Source of the DNA: Taklimakanibacter deserti
GTDB taxonomy: Bacteria; Pseudomonadota; Alphaproteobacteria; Rhizobiales; Aestuariivirgaceae
DNA length: 64,000 bases
Assembly (NCBI GenBank): GCA_003574785.1
Contig: QORU01000002.1
Location: 496,001-560,000 of the forward strand
Direction of reading: 5' to 3'
The position numbers were made by a program, and so were the translations under genes. The notes under the pieces were generated by a model, which made no database searches, was not told where the DNA came from, and saw only the letters and a list, made by a program, of their open reading frames with translations. Positions 63,291-64,000 of this stretch are shown here, in pieces. The first letter of the stretch is position 1. Each line of letters begins with the position of its first letter.

Positions 63291-63788
63291 TCAGGACGGC
63301 GCCTTGGCTCGAGGATGCATCAGCAAAGTGAAGGCGACGCCATGCGTGATCATCAAGAGGGGCACGTAGATGATCGGGATCGCATAGGCGGCACCGAACT
63401 CTCCTGCTTGCGCCGGAAGGCCGACCGCGATCGCGTGATAATAGTTCAAGATGAGATCGGCCGTCCCCACCAGGTTGAAGGCGACGACGAACAACCAGAA
63501 GAGCGGACGCATCCGGACCGTGAGCAGCGCCAGCATGGCGAGAAGGCCGGTCGCCAGATCGCCATAGGCGGCGAAATGGGCGAAGCTCGAAGGCAAATTG
63601 GAGCCGACGACGCCCGGGACGATGAAGACCAGCCCGAAGAAGCGGAAGCTGTGCAGCATGGCGATGGCGCGGTGCGCCTCGACGCTCTCCATCGACTTGA
63701 GCCAGGGCAGGATATAGGCGCCAAGGCACAGCAGCCACGCGGCATAGCCGAGGACGAGCTGGATTTGGAAGACGAGTTCCGTCGACAT
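63291..63788 (-). CDS. Small integral membrane protein of unknown family
   Basis: 165 residues with about four to five hydrophobic segments (VLGYAAWLLCLGAYILPWLKSM, FRFFGLVFIVPGVVGSNLP, LATGLLAMLALLTVRMRPLFWLFVVAFNLVGTADLIL, YVPLLMITHGVAFTLLM). I do not recognise the family. It lies 77 bp upstream of the partial LysR gene, in divergent orientation, which suggests LysR control. Confidence 0.75.
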   Translation of the reverse strand: MSTELVFQIQLVLGYAAWLLCLGAYILPWLKSMESVEAHRAIAMLHSFRFFGLVFIVPGVVGSNLPSSFAHFAAYGDLATGLLAMLALLTVRMRPLFWLFVVAFNLVGTADLILNYYHAIAVGLPAQAGEFGAAYAIPIIYVPLLMITHGVAFTLLMHPRAKAPS

Positions 63789-63865
63789 CAGAGGACTCCG
63801 TAAATTGCGCGTCGGATATAGGACCGCTTCCGGCGAGCGACTATCGGCGATAATCTCGACAGGCT

Positions 63866-64000
63866 ATGAAGCGGAACTTCACAGTCAGGCACGGCGCGCT
63901 CGACGGCGTGGAGGCGTTTCTGAGCGTCGCCCGGCACCGCAGCTTCCGCAAGGCGGCGGCGGATCTGGGCGTCACGCCCTCGGCGATCAGCCAGGCGGTA
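63866..64000 (+). CDS. LysR-family transcriptional regulator (N-terminus only, cut by window edge)
   Basis: The frame from ATG at 63866 stays open to the window end (45 codons). It encodes the first LysR helices: LDGVEAFLSVARHRSFRKAAADLGVTPSAISQAV. The rest lies outside the window. It is divergent from the membrane protein at 63291. Confidence 0.85.
   Translation, partial: MKRNFTVRHGALDGVEAFLSVARHRSFRKAAADLGVTPSAISQAV

Overview
The window is GC-rich, densely coded chromosomal DNA from an alphaproteobacterium, most likely Hyphomicrobiales. The evidence is the gene content (many LysR regulators each divergent from an oxidoreductase or transporter; DUF899, DUF2182, GFA and AHSA1-type small enzymes; Phd and VapBC toxin-antitoxin genes; DUF1127; a CYP199A-like P450) and an intergenic palindrome at 15596-15644 of a type common in that order. 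I see no rRNA, tRNA, CRISPR array, transposase, integrase or phage gene. The species cannot be named from sequence alone.

Layout. 1-2.8 kb: partial LysR regulator, divergent NAD(P)H:quinone oxidoreductase, a broken Phd-type antitoxin, and a TsdA-like diheme cytochrome c. 2.8-5.6 kb: hsp20-lon operon. 5.7-9.7 kb: LysR/alcohol dehydrogenase pair, an HTH antitoxin behind a decayed HigB-like toxin and coupled to an SDR gene, and a GFA protein. 9.7-15.6 kb: ArsR-AHSA1 operon with tandem operators, DUF899-DUF2182 operon, AHSA1-exported protein operon, and a divergent TPR/winged-helix regulator followed by a beta-propeller gene. 15.7-25.7 kb: FAD monooxygenase, LysR, GNAT, exported cyclase, P450, HxlR, imine-reductase-like dehydrogenase, MFS pump and LysR. 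25.7-29.7 kb: ABM monooxygenase, recQ, solitary Phd antitoxin with a perfect operator, YjbR-OhrR operon and divergent ohr with twin operators. 29.9-45.5 kb: glutaminase, MFS, AI-2E-family protein, membrane alpha/beta hydrolase, lytic transglycosylase, VOC, MFS, LLM oxidoreductase, disulfide reductase-like flavoprotein, RibD-like reductase, GFA, ABM, bestrophin, SnoaL-like protein and vapBC. 45.6-64 kb: carboxymuconolactone decarboxylase-like, pcm, two alpha/beta hydrolases, cupins, LysR/DUF3237/DUF1127, epimerase, AhpD-like, MocR regulator, L,D-transpeptidase, archaeal-type fructose-bisphosphate aldolase/phosphatase, a decayed ArsR-AHSA1 pair, a second DUF899 module, methyltransferase, GFA, FAD monooxygenase, YVTN beta-propeller, a membrane protein and a partial LysR.

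The most interesting observation is a shared intergenic motif (core GAGTGACAA, read TTGTCACTC towards the genes) about 50-75 bp upstream of four minus-strand units: DUF899-DUF2182, AHSA1-exported protein, DUF899-alpha/beta hydrolase and, more weakly, the YVTN propeller gene. One copy lies directly against the start of the TPR/winged-helix regulator at 13695. This suggests a small regulon of poorly characterised enzymes under that regulator. The site and the regulator link are inferences from sequence only.

Overall the region looks like an accessory stress/detoxification and small-molecule oxidation neighbourhood: peroxide defence (OhrR/Ohr), carbonyl/thiol chemistry (GFA, DUF899), efflux (three MFS proteins), protein quality control (Hsp20/Lon, Pcm) and several eroded toxin-antitoxin or ArsR-AHSA1 modules.
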